From an uncultured Clostridia bacterium (lineage in GTDB: Bacteria; Bacillota; Clostridia; TANB77; CAG-508), in NCBI GenBank assembly GCA_944393315.1, contig CALXZT010000005.1:1-38006 (forward strand): a stretch of 38,006 nucleotides of DNA, written 5' to 3'. The notes below the pieces were generated by a model. The model saw nothing but the letters and a program-made list of their open reading frames with translations. It searched no databases and had not been told where the DNA came from. Shown piece by piece: positions 21,336 through 30,061 of this stretch. Within the stretch, counting starts at the first letter, position 1, and each line of letters begins with the position of its first letter. The translations under genes and the position numbers were made by a program.

Positions 21336-22694
21336 TTAGTTATTTGGTGGGATAGGTGGCATAAATGAATCTTTTAGTTTTTCTATTGTATCTGCTTTTA
21401 CCCATTCTTTCATTCCTGTTTTCCAAAGTAAACTTGAAGGTGTTAATTGTCCTGATATAATCATTTCTTTTAATTTTTCTATACTATATGGACCTGTTGG
21501 CTTTCCATCAACTGCTAAATAGTATTCTTCTGTTGGAATAACTGGTGGTTTTTCAGTCTGTGCAGGATTATTTATTCCTGACATCATATTGTTCATTGAA
21601 CCTGCTATATTTTGACCAACTGCACCACCAACTGCCATACTTGCCATCATTGCAGCCATATTAAATCCATCTCCACTTCCACCTGATAGATTAACATTTC
21701 CTGCTCCATTTTCTCCCATTTTGCCTAATGCTTCTGCTCCTGCAACTCCAACTTCTGCTTGTTTTTCAACTTGGAATGCACCCATATTATCAGATTGTGT
21801 CTTTTTATGCATTGCATATTGTCCTTCTTCCCTTTGTATTCTAAGCGTTTCTTCTTTATTTTCCATTTCAATTCTTTGGTTACCCTCAATGTCTTTTAAT
21901 TTTGCCTCTACTTCTGCTTTCTTAATAGCACCTGCAACATCTTTAGTAACACTCATTAATTCTTTATATCCTTCACTAGATTTATCTAATTCTATTGCTG
22001 ATAAATCTACTCCTGAAACATCTACTCCAAAATTTTCTTTAAATCTGTCTTTTACATATATTTCAATTTCATCATTTATTTGAGCAGTTTTAGTTTCAAT
22101 CTGAACTAATGGAATATTATTACTAGCAGGAATATTCGTAATTATATCTTTTACATATCTAGTTACTGCATCACGAACTTGCACTTGAAATTCCTCAAGT
22201 TTAAATGTATTTAATCTATGTAATTTTATAAATTCTTTATAATCTGTGATTTTGAAATTAATTGAACCTCTTACTGCAACAGGAACTCCAAAATCTTCAA
22301 ATCTAGGATCATATACATCGAAAAATGGTACTGCAAATTTTGTTTGAATTATTTGTGCAAGATTTATAAAATAAATTTCTGCTTGAAATGGTGTTCCACC
22401 ATCATAAGCTAAACCTATAATACTTGCTAATATAGGAAAGTTAGCTGTCTTTATTGTTTGGTCAAAAGGTCCAACAATGAAATCTTGCATTGTTCCGTCC
22501 TTTTGTTTATATACAAAAACTGCAACCTCTCCATCTTTTACTCTTAATGATGAACCCCAGCGAATTGAATTTTCTCTTGTATTATCTCCTCCTTGTGTTC
22601 CTTTTGGATGCCATTTCCATATTAGATATGATGGTTCGTCACATCTAATTTCATCCATAAATCCTCCATTATTTTCTGTATTAAATAATCCCAT
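21336..22694 (-). CDS. SPFH-domain protein with C-terminal GYF_2 domain (YdjI-like)
   Basis: A 452-residue protein. The N-terminal 40-300 is an SPFH/band-7-like domain of the YdjI type (EPSYLIWKWHPKGTQGGDNT, DGEVAVFVYKQKDG, VRGSINFKITDYKEF), followed by a Lys/Glu helix. Then comes a Gly/Met/Asn-rich linker (GGAVGQNIAGSMNNMMSG). At about 385-440 lies a GYF_2 domain (YYLAVDGKPTGPYSIEKLKE, LLWKTGMKEWVKAD). SPFH proteins scaffold membrane microdomains. In B. subtilis the relative sits with a zinc-ribbon partner in a membrane-stress locus, and the same pairing is seen here. ATG 22694 with AAGGG upstream was chosen. The function in an ICE is unknown; envelope protection during transfer is an inference. 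Confidence 0.75.
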   Translation of the reverse strand: MGLFNTENNGGFMDEIRCDEPSYLIWKWHPKGTQGGDNTRENSIRWGSSLRVKDGEVAVFVYKQKDGTMQDFIVGPFDQTIKTANFPILASIIGLAYDGGTPFQAEIYFINLAQIIQTKFAVPFFDVYDPRFEDFGVPVAVRGSINFKITDYKEFIKLHRLNTFKLEEFQVQVRDAVTRYVKDIITNIPASNNIPLVQIETKTAQINDEIEIYVKDRFKENFGVDVSGVDLSAIELDKSSEGYKELMSVTKDVAGAIKKAEVEAKLKDIEGNQRIEMENKEETLRIQREEGQYAMHKKTQSDNMGAFQVEKQAEVGVAGAEALGKMGENGAGNVNLSGGSGDGFNMAAMMASMAVGGAVGQNIAGSMNNMMSGINNPAQTEKPPVIPTEEYYLAVDGKPTGPYSIEKLKEMIISGQLTPSSLLWKTGMKEWVKADTIEKLKDSFMPPIPPNN

Positions 22695-22730
22695 AATAAT
22701 CAACCCTTTCCTTTTCAAAAATTATATATA

Positions 22731-24836
22731 CTACCATATACATGCAGTTGCTTCAATTTTATCAGTTACTTTCGCATCAGAAGGTAGTGAAATATCAAAT
22801 GGTACTTTTCCATTTGCAGGTATGTTATCTATAAAAGTACTTTCACTATTTATAATCTTATTATTGCCATCTCTGAAAACTATCGTAATCTTTGCTTGTT
22901 CCATTTTATAGTCATTTGGATTATAAACTTCACCTGTAACTTTATCAGAATTTACTGAAATATTCTGACATTTCATTTCATTATATTGAGGATGTTCTAA
23001 TGTACTAACATCTTTGATTTTGTAATCATCTGGTTCAAGCATTGTAACTTCAATCTTATCAGGCTCTTCTGACATCTTAATTAATGTTCCTTCGTCAACC
23101 ATAATATGATTTGGATATAATAAACTTAATACTCTTTCTTCAGAGCCTAAAATTTTGCCATCCTTATCATAAGCAGTTACTCTAAACGAAGGATATTCAA
23201 TAGCTTTTTGGGAAGAATTTGATATAGTTACAACACAAGTTAAATAACTACTTGATCTCGTATATCCAACTTCTTTTATTTCTATATATTCGTTGTTATT
23301 TACTACTATATTATCTCCAAGAGATACAGAAGTTTTTTGCTCTGTTTTTGTTTCTTTGTTGTTTTCTTGTTTAGTTGTATCTTTATTTTCTACAATTGAT
23401 ACACTTTCACTGTTTGAATGATTGCTTTTTGATTTATCACTAGAAAATCCACCTGTTAGTCCTATAATTCCAAATATTGAAGCATACATGACAACAAGTA
23501 TTCCAAAAACAACTCCTAATATAACCCATGTTTTTCTTTTAGCTTTATTAATAGAGTGATTTATTTCTTTATACATTGCATCAATTTCAATCATTCTATC
23601 ATCATTTTTTAATAATAGTTTTGCTTTTTGATATGCTTGTTCAAATTTAGCTTTCCAAGCATCTGATATTGCCAATCTTGCACTTTTTATTTGTGTATTT
23701 TCATAAAGATCGATTTCTATATTTGATTTTGATAGTATTAAAAATTCATATAAATCTTCCTTTGTATTAGGAATAGGAAAATTTCTTATTAACGAAATTT
23801 TTTGTTCATCAGTTTTTGTTAATCCATCACTTAAGTTAAATGCTCCCAAAATTTTAGTAGATACCTTTGTTCTATCTCTATTTTGTTCAATTTCTTCTAA
23901 TTTTCTTGATAATTCTTCAACAGCACTAGAATTTTTTGAATCTCTAAGTTCATATCCACAAGCAGGACAATTAGTAACAAATGAATTTAATACCTCTCCA
24001 CAATTTGGACACTTATGAATTTTACCATCATAGACCATTTTTCGTTCTGTTAATTCTTCTCTACTTGTTTCATTTTTCTTTTCTTCTGCCACATTTTTTT
24101 TATCTATTGTATCTTCAGTTGGTGTTCCACAATAATTGCAGAATTTTGAATTAGGCATTAACTTCTCTCCACAATTTCTACAATAGAAACTTTTCTCTTT
24201 TTCACTATTCATACTTTCTTTTACCTTTTCTTTTTTGTTTTTGCTTAAATTATTCTCTATTTCTTCCTGTTTTACTTCAATCTTATTATTTGATGTTGTA
24301 TTAACTTCTTCTTCATCTATAAACATATCTTTTACATCATTAATTTGTTCTTTTACTTCATCAATTTGGTCTTTTGCAATGTCTTTTACTGTTTTAACAA
24401 CTCCTAAAAAGCTACCAACTATCGCATTTTCTTTTTTTAAAGACTCATTTGTTGTATTACTTTCACTTTTTTTCCCTGTTATAATTTCTAATATAGCATC
24501 ATACCAAATTTGTAATTCTTTTTTCTTATCAAAAACAAAGTGTATTCTTTCTCCATCTTGTAAAAGAATTTGTAATCCTAGTCCATATTCATCATTATCT
24601 ACTTTTGAAATTTGTAATTTATCATTAACTATTCTTATATCTTGCAATGAGATTTTTTCTATAATTTCTTCACTTTTTGAAAATAGTCCATTTGATTTTT
24701 CATAATAACAAATAATATTCTTATTAGTTAAATACATTTCGTATATTTCCTCATAAACATCATTTGCTTTGTACATTTCAACACTTTCTGCTTGTTGAAT
24801 TATTCCCTCATCATTTTCTAGTTTCAAATCCACCAT
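22731..24836 (-). CDS. PH-like/zinc-ribbon single-pass membrane protein
   Basis: A 701-residue protein with an unusual order. A bacterial PH/GRAM-like strand-rich domain is at about 20-120 (IYEMYLTNKNIICYYEKSNG). A helical linker follows at 130-200. A first zinc ribbon has C219, C222, C233 and C236, and a second has C276, C279, C290 and C293. Then come a coiled region and a membrane helix at 436-463. The outer part holds two Ig-like FxLYD-type domains (about 500-600 and 610-701) with NVTCVVTISN- and EVYNPN-type strands. It is 36 bases from the SPFH gene. Zinc-ribbon membrane proteins with SPFH partners are known in envelope-stress loci; sensing outside and signalling to the scaffold inside would fit. 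Confidence 0.7.
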   Translation of the reverse strand: MVDLKLENDEGIIQQAESVEMYKANDVYEEIYEMYLTNKNIICYYEKSNGLFSKSEEIIEKISLQDIRIVNDKLQISKVDNDEYGLGLQILLQDGERIHFVFDKKKELQIWYDAILEIITGKKSESNTTNESLKKENAIVGSFLGVVKTVKDIAKDQIDEVKEQINDVKDMFIDEEEVNTTSNNKIEVKQEEIENNLSKNKKEKVKESMNSEKEKSFYCRNCGEKLMPNSKFCNYCGTPTEDTIDKKNVAEEKKNETSREELTERKMVYDGKIHKCPNCGEVLNSFVTNCPACGYELRDSKNSSAVEELSRKLEEIEQNRDRTKVSTKILGAFNLSDGLTKTDEQKISLIRNFPIPNTKEDLYEFLILSKSNIEIDLYENTQIKSARLAISDAWKAKFEQAYQKAKLLLKNDDRMIEIDAMYKEINHSINKAKRKTWVILGVVFGILVVMYASIFGIIGLTGGFSSDKSKSNHSNSESVSIVENKDTTKQENNKETKTEQKTSVSLGDNIVVNNNEYIEIKEVGYTRSSSYLTCVVTISNSSQKAIEYPSFRVTAYDKDGKILGSEERVLSLLYPNHIMVDEGTLIKMSEEPDKIEVTMLEPDDYKIKDVSTLEHPQYNEMKCQNISVNSDKVTGEVYNPNDYKMEQAKITIVFRDGNNKIINSESTFIDNIPANGKVPFDISLPSDAKVTDKIEATACIW

Positions 24837-24853
24837 AATTATCCCCTCATTTT

Positions 24854-25066
24854 TTAATTATCTTGAGTTTTTTCAAACTCGCAAATATCTCCTATATCAC
24901 AATCCAAATATTCACAAATACGCATCAACACAGATAGGGCAACTTCTTCATTTCTTCTTAATTTTGTCATTGTTCCTGTAGCTATATTCAAGTCTTTTCT
25001 TAAGTCAACTGGAGCAATGTCTTTTTTGATTAACAAAATCCACAATTTTTTATAATTAACTCTCAT
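24854..25066 (-). CDS. XRE-family regulator of the cargo at the end of the transfer module
   Basis: A 70-residue protein, essentially one HTH domain: MRVNYKKLWILLIKKDIAPV, then DLRKDLNIATGTMTKLRRNE and LMRICEYLDCDIGDICEFEK, the compact Cro/CI type (HTH_26). ATG 25066-25064 with AAGGAGG upstream was chosen; the in-frame upstream extension crosses its promoter. A consensus promoter is at 25115-25143. A three-codon ORF (TTG ATT TTT TAA, 25092-25081) with its own AAGGAGG stops inside the second SD. ATCGACAAA motifs at the promoter and near 25204 may be operators. It is probably a repressor of its own unit and the downstream PH/SPFH genes. Confidence 0.75.
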   Translation of the reverse strand: MRVNYKKLWILLIKKDIAPVDLRKDLNIATGTMTKLRRNEEVALSVLMRICEYLDCDIGDICEFEKTQDN

Positions 25067-25114
25067 AATATAGTACCTCCTTAAAAAATCAATACTATAC
25101 CTCCTTATATTTAC

Positions 25115-25143
25115 ATTATACGATTTTTGTCGATATTTGTCAA
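25115..25143 (-). promoter_or_regulatory. Perfect consensus promoter of the XRE gene
   Basis: Minus strand TTGACA (25138-25143), 17-base spacer, TATAAT (25115-25120): exact consensus in both hexamers and spacing. The spacer contains ATCGACAAA, which recurs at about 25204, so a repressor may sit over the promoter. It implies genes 24854 to 20083 can be transcribed apart from the main transfer operon. Confidence 0.8.
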
Positions 25144-25225
25144 CATTATTCACAACATCTTGCGATTTTTATAATTATTTTGTTCAATGTAATTATATCA
25201 TAAATCGACAAAAAAGTTCATTTTT

Positions 25226-26008
25226 CTAAATTTTTTTTATTTTTTTTGCTACTATTATCATTCTTCCATTTTTCTGTGAATACTCACAAGTAGATAAAGT
25301 AATATACTTGTCTTGATGAGTTCCATCAACTCCTGTATAATAAAATTCTAAATTTCTACAATTTTCGACAAATTCTTCATAGTCTTCATAATTTTGAAAA
25401 TCAGTATAAGAATAATATCTAAATCCTTCATCTGAATAAGCTATTGTTTTGAATGCTATCATTACTTCATAATTATTCTCAATAGTTTTTCCATCTTCTA
25501 TTGTAAAAAATTTAATATACTTATGATTTAAGTAAAAGTTATAATTCTTATATTTTTCAAGTTGTGAAAACATTGTATTATCTTTCATGTGATGTCCATA
25601 TATAATTAAATTATCTGATTTTTTCAAATTACAAAATGGTGCTAAATAGGGAGTGCCATGACTAGAATAATTTTTATAAATATCTTTATGCAAATAGTAA
25701 TCTCCATTTTGCATAATAGGATAATCTATATTAGTGTTTTCTATCTTTATCCAGCCTACAACATCTGAATTAATCTTTGCTATATTTTCTAAATTATACT
25801 TATTACTAGATTTCCCTTCGCTTTTTTCTATTTCAGTATCAACATTTTTAGTATCAATATCTGTATTTTCTTCTATTACAATTTCTTGTAATTCATCATA
25901 TATATCTGTTTCTTTTTTATTTTCTGCAAATTCTTTAATTATAAAGAAGCTACTAATAGCTAATATAACTATTAGTAGCAATAAAATAATAATATATTTC
26001 TTATTCAT
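25226..26008 (-). CDS. srtB: Class B sortase
   Basis: A 260-residue membrane-anchored transpeptidase with an N-terminal hydrophobic segment at 5-24 and the catalytic domain outside the cell. Catalytic His139 is in IIYGHHMKDNTMF, Cys241 in ITLSTCEYS and Arg249 in QKNGRMIIVAKK. The pattern VGWIKIENTNIDYPIMQNGD is the SrtB start. It overlaps virB4 by 8 bases. Class B sortases are common in Tn1549-type transfer operons and would attach an ICE-encoded surface protein to the wall. No protein with a sortase sorting signal (NPxTx or LPxTG plus tail) is present in the window, so the substrate is off the right edge or host-encoded. Confidence 0.9.
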   Translation of the reverse strand: MNKKYIIILLLLIVILAISSFFIIKEFAENKKETDIYDELQEIVIEENTDIDTKNVDTEIEKSEGKSSNKYNLENIAKINSDVVGWIKIENTNIDYPIMQNGDYYLHKDIYKNYSSHGTPYLAPFCNLKKSDNLIIYGHHMKDNTMFSQLEKYKNYNFYLNHKYIKFFTIEDGKTIENNYEVMIAFKTIAYSDEGFRYYSYTDFQNYEDYEEFVENCRNLEFYYTGVDGTHQDKYITLSTCEYSQKNGRMIIVAKKIKKI

Positions 26009-28343
26009 TTAATCCTTCTCCTGGTTTGGTAGTCATCAATTTATATAGTTCTGTATTCTTTGGAAATCTATTAGAAAAAGGAACTAAAGATGAACCTACT
26101 TTTATAAGTCCTTCTCCAGCTCCTACATTTGTTATATAACTCATTTGTAAATCAGATATATTAAGCAATTTTGCAAGTTCTAATCTATCTGTACTTGCTT
26201 GATTAAGCATTATTATAAATTCTGAATTGGCTAGCATAGTCCTTGCAGTATGACTTTGTAATAAATCTTCTACATTTTGAGTAATACCAGTACAGAATGC
26301 TCCGTATTTTCTAACTCTTTTCCAAAGTGTAAATAAGAAATTTGCAGAATATTCATATTGAAATAATAAATATATTTCATCTATAAAGATATAAGTATTT
26401 TTTCCTTTTGTTCTATTTGCTGTTATTCTATTTAATATTGAATCTAGCACAACTAACATTCCTATTGGAAGTAATTGTTTTCCTAAATCTAAAATATCGT
26501 AACAAATTAAACTATTAGATGTATTTACATTTGTATTCATTGCAAAAGTATTTAATGAGCCATTGGTAAATAACTCTATTGCTAAAGCAATTTCTTTTGC
26601 TTCTTCTTCTGGTTGTTTTAGTAACTCATCTCTAAAATCTTGTAATGTTGGAGGAATACCTTGATAATTTCCTTGTTGAAATACTCTATAAACATTTGCA
26701 GTACATCTATCTATTATAGATTTCTGTTTCGGTCCTAGATTATTACTTCCAATTAGTTGTTCACATAGAGATAATATAAATTCTGATTTTAAAATTACAG
26801 GATTTGCCCCATCTCCATATTCACTATTCATATCCATAGCATTTATATGATTATTACTTGTAGCAGATATTTTTATTACTTCTCCACCCAAAGCTTTCAC
26901 TAAAGGAGAATATTCCCTTTCAGGATCTATTAAAATAATATCTGCATTTGCATCTTTTAATTTAATAGATGCTATTTCTTGTTTTGCAGTAAATGATTTT
27001 CCACTTCCTGACACTCCTAATATAAATGAATTTCCATTTAAAAGTTGTCTTCTATCTGCTATTATCATATTTTTACTTATAGCATTTTGACCATAAAAAA
27101 TACCATTCTCGTGCCTTATTTCTTGCACTTTAAAAGGCATAAAAACTGCTAAAGATTCTGTTGTTAATGTTCTTAATGCATCTATTTTTCTTACACCAAA
27201 TGGTAATACAGTATTAAGTCCGTCTAATTGTTGAAATCTTAATATTCCTAATTGACACAAATTCTTACTTGCTATTTGCAATAAAGCCTCTGTATCAATG
27301 TCTAGTTTTTCTTTTGTATCATCTGTTACTACAATAGTAATAACTGCTAAAAACATTCTTTGATCTCTTAATGTTAAGTCATCTAAAAATTCCTTTGAAT
27401 CATTTCTCTGTTGTTCCATATCGTAAGGTATTATTGCACTAAAGTTATTATTTGCATTTTGTTTTCTCTGCCAATTAGTTATATTAGTTTCAACACCCAA
27501 TCTACGATTTTCTGCTTCTTTTACTGCTTCATCCATTGGGATTGGAATAATATCTATTGATAACATCATATTTTTATTTAAATCAGTTAATTCTGAAACC
27601 ATATCATCATTTATATAACTTGCATACTCTTTTAAAAATAAGACTCTACCATATCTGTTTCCAATTTTAAAATAATCTTTTTCAAATTCAACAGTATCTG
27701 GGCAAATAAAATCTTTAAAGTTATGACCTTTTTTCATAGACTCATGTAAATTAAAATGAAATGATGTTTCTTCTCCAGTTCTATAAAAATCATGTGCAAT
27801 TCTTAATCTTTCTTTTGTATCCAATTCTATACATTTTGAACCTAATGAATTGAAATGATTTGTTAATTCTGTATATGCTCTTGTAAAATAATTCCTTGCT
27901 TCTTCAATACAATTTTTATATACTGAAATAGTAATTATTTTTTCTTGTACTATTTCATTTGCATTTTTTGCTTGAGATATAAGCATTTGATTATATTCTT
28001 TTCTGTATTTATCTAGGTTGTCGTTAGTATCTTTAAGTAGTATTCTTTTTTCAAAGTCTAATTTATTTATTCTTCTATTATTTATTGTAATTTTAGTTGT
28101 AGCTCCGGTATCCAATGAATTAAGTATTTCACTATAATCTAAAAACAATGCTTCTTTATCTTCTTTACTTGCTACTGCATAGTTTATGTCTAAAAACTTA
28201 AATGATTTAGAATACTTATTCTTTCCTACTAAAAAAATACCATCTTCCCATATTGCTTTTACTGGTATAATATCTTGTACACTTTTAGGAACTTTAAATT
28301 TTTCTTTATCAAGTTTAAAAATCTTTTTAAGTGTTTTCAGCAT
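26001..28343 (-). CDS. virB4: VirB4-like conjugation ATPase
   Basis: A 780-residue ATPase that energises the type IV secretion channel. Walker A is GVSGSGKS at 443-450 and Walker B lies near 655 in IFIDEIYLLF; the RecA-like C-terminal half also has DPEREYSPLV. The N-terminal half is the usual VirB4/TraE accessory region (TEETSFHFNLH-type text, SIDIIPIPMDEAV). AAGGAGG precedes the ATG, and the start overlaps the end of prgI by 17 bases; the end overlaps sortase by 8. Full length for the family. It marks this as the channel-building part of the operon. Confidence 0.93.
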   Translation of the reverse strand: MLKTLKKIFKLDKEKFKVPKSVQDIIPVKAIWEDGIFLVGKNKYSKSFKFLDINYAVASKEDKEALFLDYSEILNSLDTGATTKITINNRRINKLDFEKRILLKDTNDNLDKYRKEYNQMLISQAKNANEIVQEKIITISVYKNCIEEARNYFTRAYTELTNHFNSLGSKCIELDTKERLRIAHDFYRTGEETSFHFNLHESMKKGHNFKDFICPDTVEFEKDYFKIGNRYGRVLFLKEYASYINDDMVSELTDLNKNMMLSIDIIPIPMDEAVKEAENRRLGVETNITNWQRKQNANNNFSAIIPYDMEQQRNDSKEFLDDLTLRDQRMFLAVITIVVTDDTKEKLDIDTEALLQIASKNLCQLGILRFQQLDGLNTVLPFGVRKIDALRTLTTESLAVFMPFKVQEIRHENGIFYGQNAISKNMIIADRRQLLNGNSFILGVSGSGKSFTAKQEIASIKLKDANADIILIDPEREYSPLVKALGGEVIKISATSNNHINAMDMNSEYGDGANPVILKSEFILSLCEQLIGSNNLGPKQKSIIDRCTANVYRVFQQGNYQGIPPTLQDFRDELLKQPEEEAKEIALAIELFTNGSLNTFAMNTNVNTSNSLICYDILDLGKQLLPIGMLVVLDSILNRITANRTKGKNTYIFIDEIYLLFQYEYSANFLFTLWKRVRKYGAFCTGITQNVEDLLQSHTARTMLANSEFIIMLNQASTDRLELAKLLNISDLQMSYITNVGAGEGLIKVGSSLVPFSNRFPKNTELYKLMTTKPGEGLNE

Positions 28344-28767
28344 TATTTCCTACCTCCTTCTTTGTTTTTTTCTGCTTTTTGCTTTTCTTTTCTTTATGCT
28401 TGTGTTGAGGTTTTAATATTCCTTGTTTTAACTTTTTATTTATTGTTGGTTTAAAAATCTCTGCATAAATATTTTTAGATTTAAAAGTTAATCTTTTAGG
28501 AATAAGAAATTCTGATTTTATAAATGCAACAATAAATTGTTCAGCAGTCATTCCGTTATATTTAACAAATCCCAATACTGCAAAAGGTATTGCACCTAAT
28601 ATACATACCCATGATACAGTTTCTAGTCCTAGATGTGGCTTTAATGTAAAATATAGAATAACTGCTACAGCACATGCCAATAAAGAAAAAATGAACTGTC
28701 TTAATGACAGTCCAAAAAATATGCTTTCGCTAAATTCTCTAATATCTTTATTTATTTTTACTTCCAT
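28327..28767 (-). CDS. PrgI-family membrane protein
   Basis: A 146-residue protein of the PrgI/VirB3-like family, always next to virB4 in Gram-positive type IV systems. EVKINKDIREFSESIFFGLS is the family N-terminus. Two membrane helices lie at about 26-42 and 52-68 (FIFSLLACAVAVILYF and WVCILGAIPFAVLGFV), then a basic tail rich in KHKEKKSKKQKKTKK. AGGAGG precedes the ATG. It overlaps virB4 by 17 bases, so expression is coupled. Its role is thought to be at the inner-membrane base of the channel. Confidence 0.88.
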   Translation of the reverse strand: MEVKINKDIREFSESIFFGLSLRQFIFSLLACAVAVILYFTLKPHLGLETVSWVCILGAIPFAVLGFVKYNGMTAEQFIVAFIKSEFLIPKRLTFKSKNIYAEIFKPTINKKLKQGILKPQHKHKEKKSKKQKKTKKEVGNNAENT

Positions 28768-28794
28768 GTATTATATTTCCTCCTTATTTTATTT

Positions 28795-29034
28795 TTATCT
28801 TTCTCTCTGAATTTTATTTTTAATTTTTTCTATCACACCAAATTGAGGATATGATTTATAACATCTGCTATCACAATGTTTAAAAAAGTCTTTTCCATTT
28901 TTAGAATACATATACATCCAGTCTTCAGGTTTTTTCATGCCTCTTTTTATTGCATTGTCAAAAGCATCATCTGGATTCTCTCTAATTTGAATACCATTAA
29001 AAATAAAATCTTTTTTTGTGAATGATATTTTATA
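28795..29034 (-). pseudogene. Open frame of 79 codons without a normal start codon
   Basis: After a TAA at 29035-29037 the frame stays open to TAA 28795-28797 and encodes a protein-like sequence: KKDFIFNGIQIRENPDDAFD, AIKRGMKKPEDWMYMYSKNG and KDFFKHCDSRCYKSYPQFGV. The composition looks coding, with Trp and His and a Cys pair. No ATG, GTG or TTG with an RBS lies near the front; the first ATG is at the GMKKP codon. It is either the 3' remnant of a larger gene, a gene starting at ATT/ATA, or a frame-disrupted tail of the upstream gene, which ends in another frame at 29052. It lies between genes 29052 and prgI. Confidence 0.5.
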
Positions 29035-29051
29035 TTATTTTTGTTTTTCAA

Positions 29052-30047
29052 CTATCTAACCCCCTTGTTTTTCTGTTTTTTTGTTTTTTCATTTTCTAAT
29101 TCATGTCGCACTTTACTATATACTTCTTCATCTATAATTTTATATCGACTTATTTCAGCCTCATTCGTTTGTAGAGCAATTAATCTATCTATAATTTTTT
29201 CTCTTATAAGTGGATCAATTTTATTTAAAAATTCTCCATAAGTAATTATGTCAGGTTCATAGTCCTCTTTACTTACACTAAAGAATTTTAAATCTCTCAT
29301 TTCTAAATTTCTATTATAATCAACTATAAAATCAGGTATATCCTCTAATTTTATTATTGCTTCATCAATACCATCATTCACATAATATAATTCTGCTTTT
29401 GTTCTAATTAATTCTTTTATTTCTTCTTCAGTATAAAACTCTACTTTAAATTCATTTTTCATTTCTTCTGCTTTTTCATTATTTTGAAAAGTATTATCCA
29501 AGTTTTCACCATTTAATACTCTATTGAAATCCTCTTTTGCCTTCTTAATATTATCTGAATAATAATAACCATACCCCCATTCTATTGATTTATCTTTTAT
29601 TTCATAGCTAAATCCTATAATGTATTCTTTTTTTCCATCATTAAATGTTCTTTCTACTAAAGCAACTGGTTGATTTTCTCTGTTTCCTGTTTCCAATATC
29701 TTCATACCATTTTCTAATCTTTTATTTTTATAATCATTACTTTGTTCTTGCATATGTTTTGCTATATCTAAATACATTGAAGCTATTTCTTTAAACCTAC
29801 CATATTGAAAATCTCCCTTCATTTCCTTTTGCATAAACTTAATAATATTTATTATTTCTTCTCCAGTTAATGGTTTTGTATTAAACTTTTCCCATTCCAA
29901 TCTTTGCTTTACTGAACCATAGCTTAGGCTTAATGGTGTATCACTAATATAATTAAGTTCTACTACTGCTTTTGCTAATGCTTCTCTGTATTCGGTATCT
30001 AAATCACATAAATTTTCATTTATATCTTCAAATGTAATTTTTTCCAT
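29052..30047 (-). CDS. Hypothetical protein of the transfer operon
   Basis: A 331-residue soluble, acidic protein. ATG 30047-30045 with GGAGG 10 bases upstream was chosen; an upstream ATG at 30158 lies inside the VirB6-like gene and has no RBS. N-terminal MEKITFEDINENLCDLDTEY is followed by LSYGSVKQRLEWEKFNTKPL. A middle part has GKKEYIIGFSYEIKDKSIEW with strand-like alternation, and the end is a basic coil (NEKTKKQKNKGVR). It resembles the large accessory proteins without known fold found among Tn1549-type transfer genes. No catalytic motif is seen. Confidence 0.65.
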   Translation of the reverse strand: MEKITFEDINENLCDLDTEYREALAKAVVELNYISDTPLSLSYGSVKQRLEWEKFNTKPLTGEEIINIIKFMQKEMKGDFQYGRFKEIASMYLDIAKHMQEQSNDYKNKRLENGMKILETGNRENQPVALVERTFNDGKKEYIIGFSYEIKDKSIEWGYGYYYSDNIKKAKEDFNRVLNGENLDNTFQNNEKAEEMKNEFKVEFYTEEEIKELIRTKAELYYVNDGIDEAIIKLEDIPDFIVDYNRNLEMRDLKFFSVSKEDYEPDIITYGEFLNKIDPLIREKIIDRLIALQTNEAEISRYKIIDEEVYSKVRHELENEKTKKQKNKGVR

Positions 30048-30061
30048 AATATTAAAACCTC

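Noticed and set aside
24235..24705. Long plus-strand ORFs opposite the membrane and SPFH genes (also 21721-22083 and 22477-22911)
   Set aside because: They are shadows of strongly coding minus-strand genes, with Ser/Phe/Leu-rich products and no ribosome binding sites.
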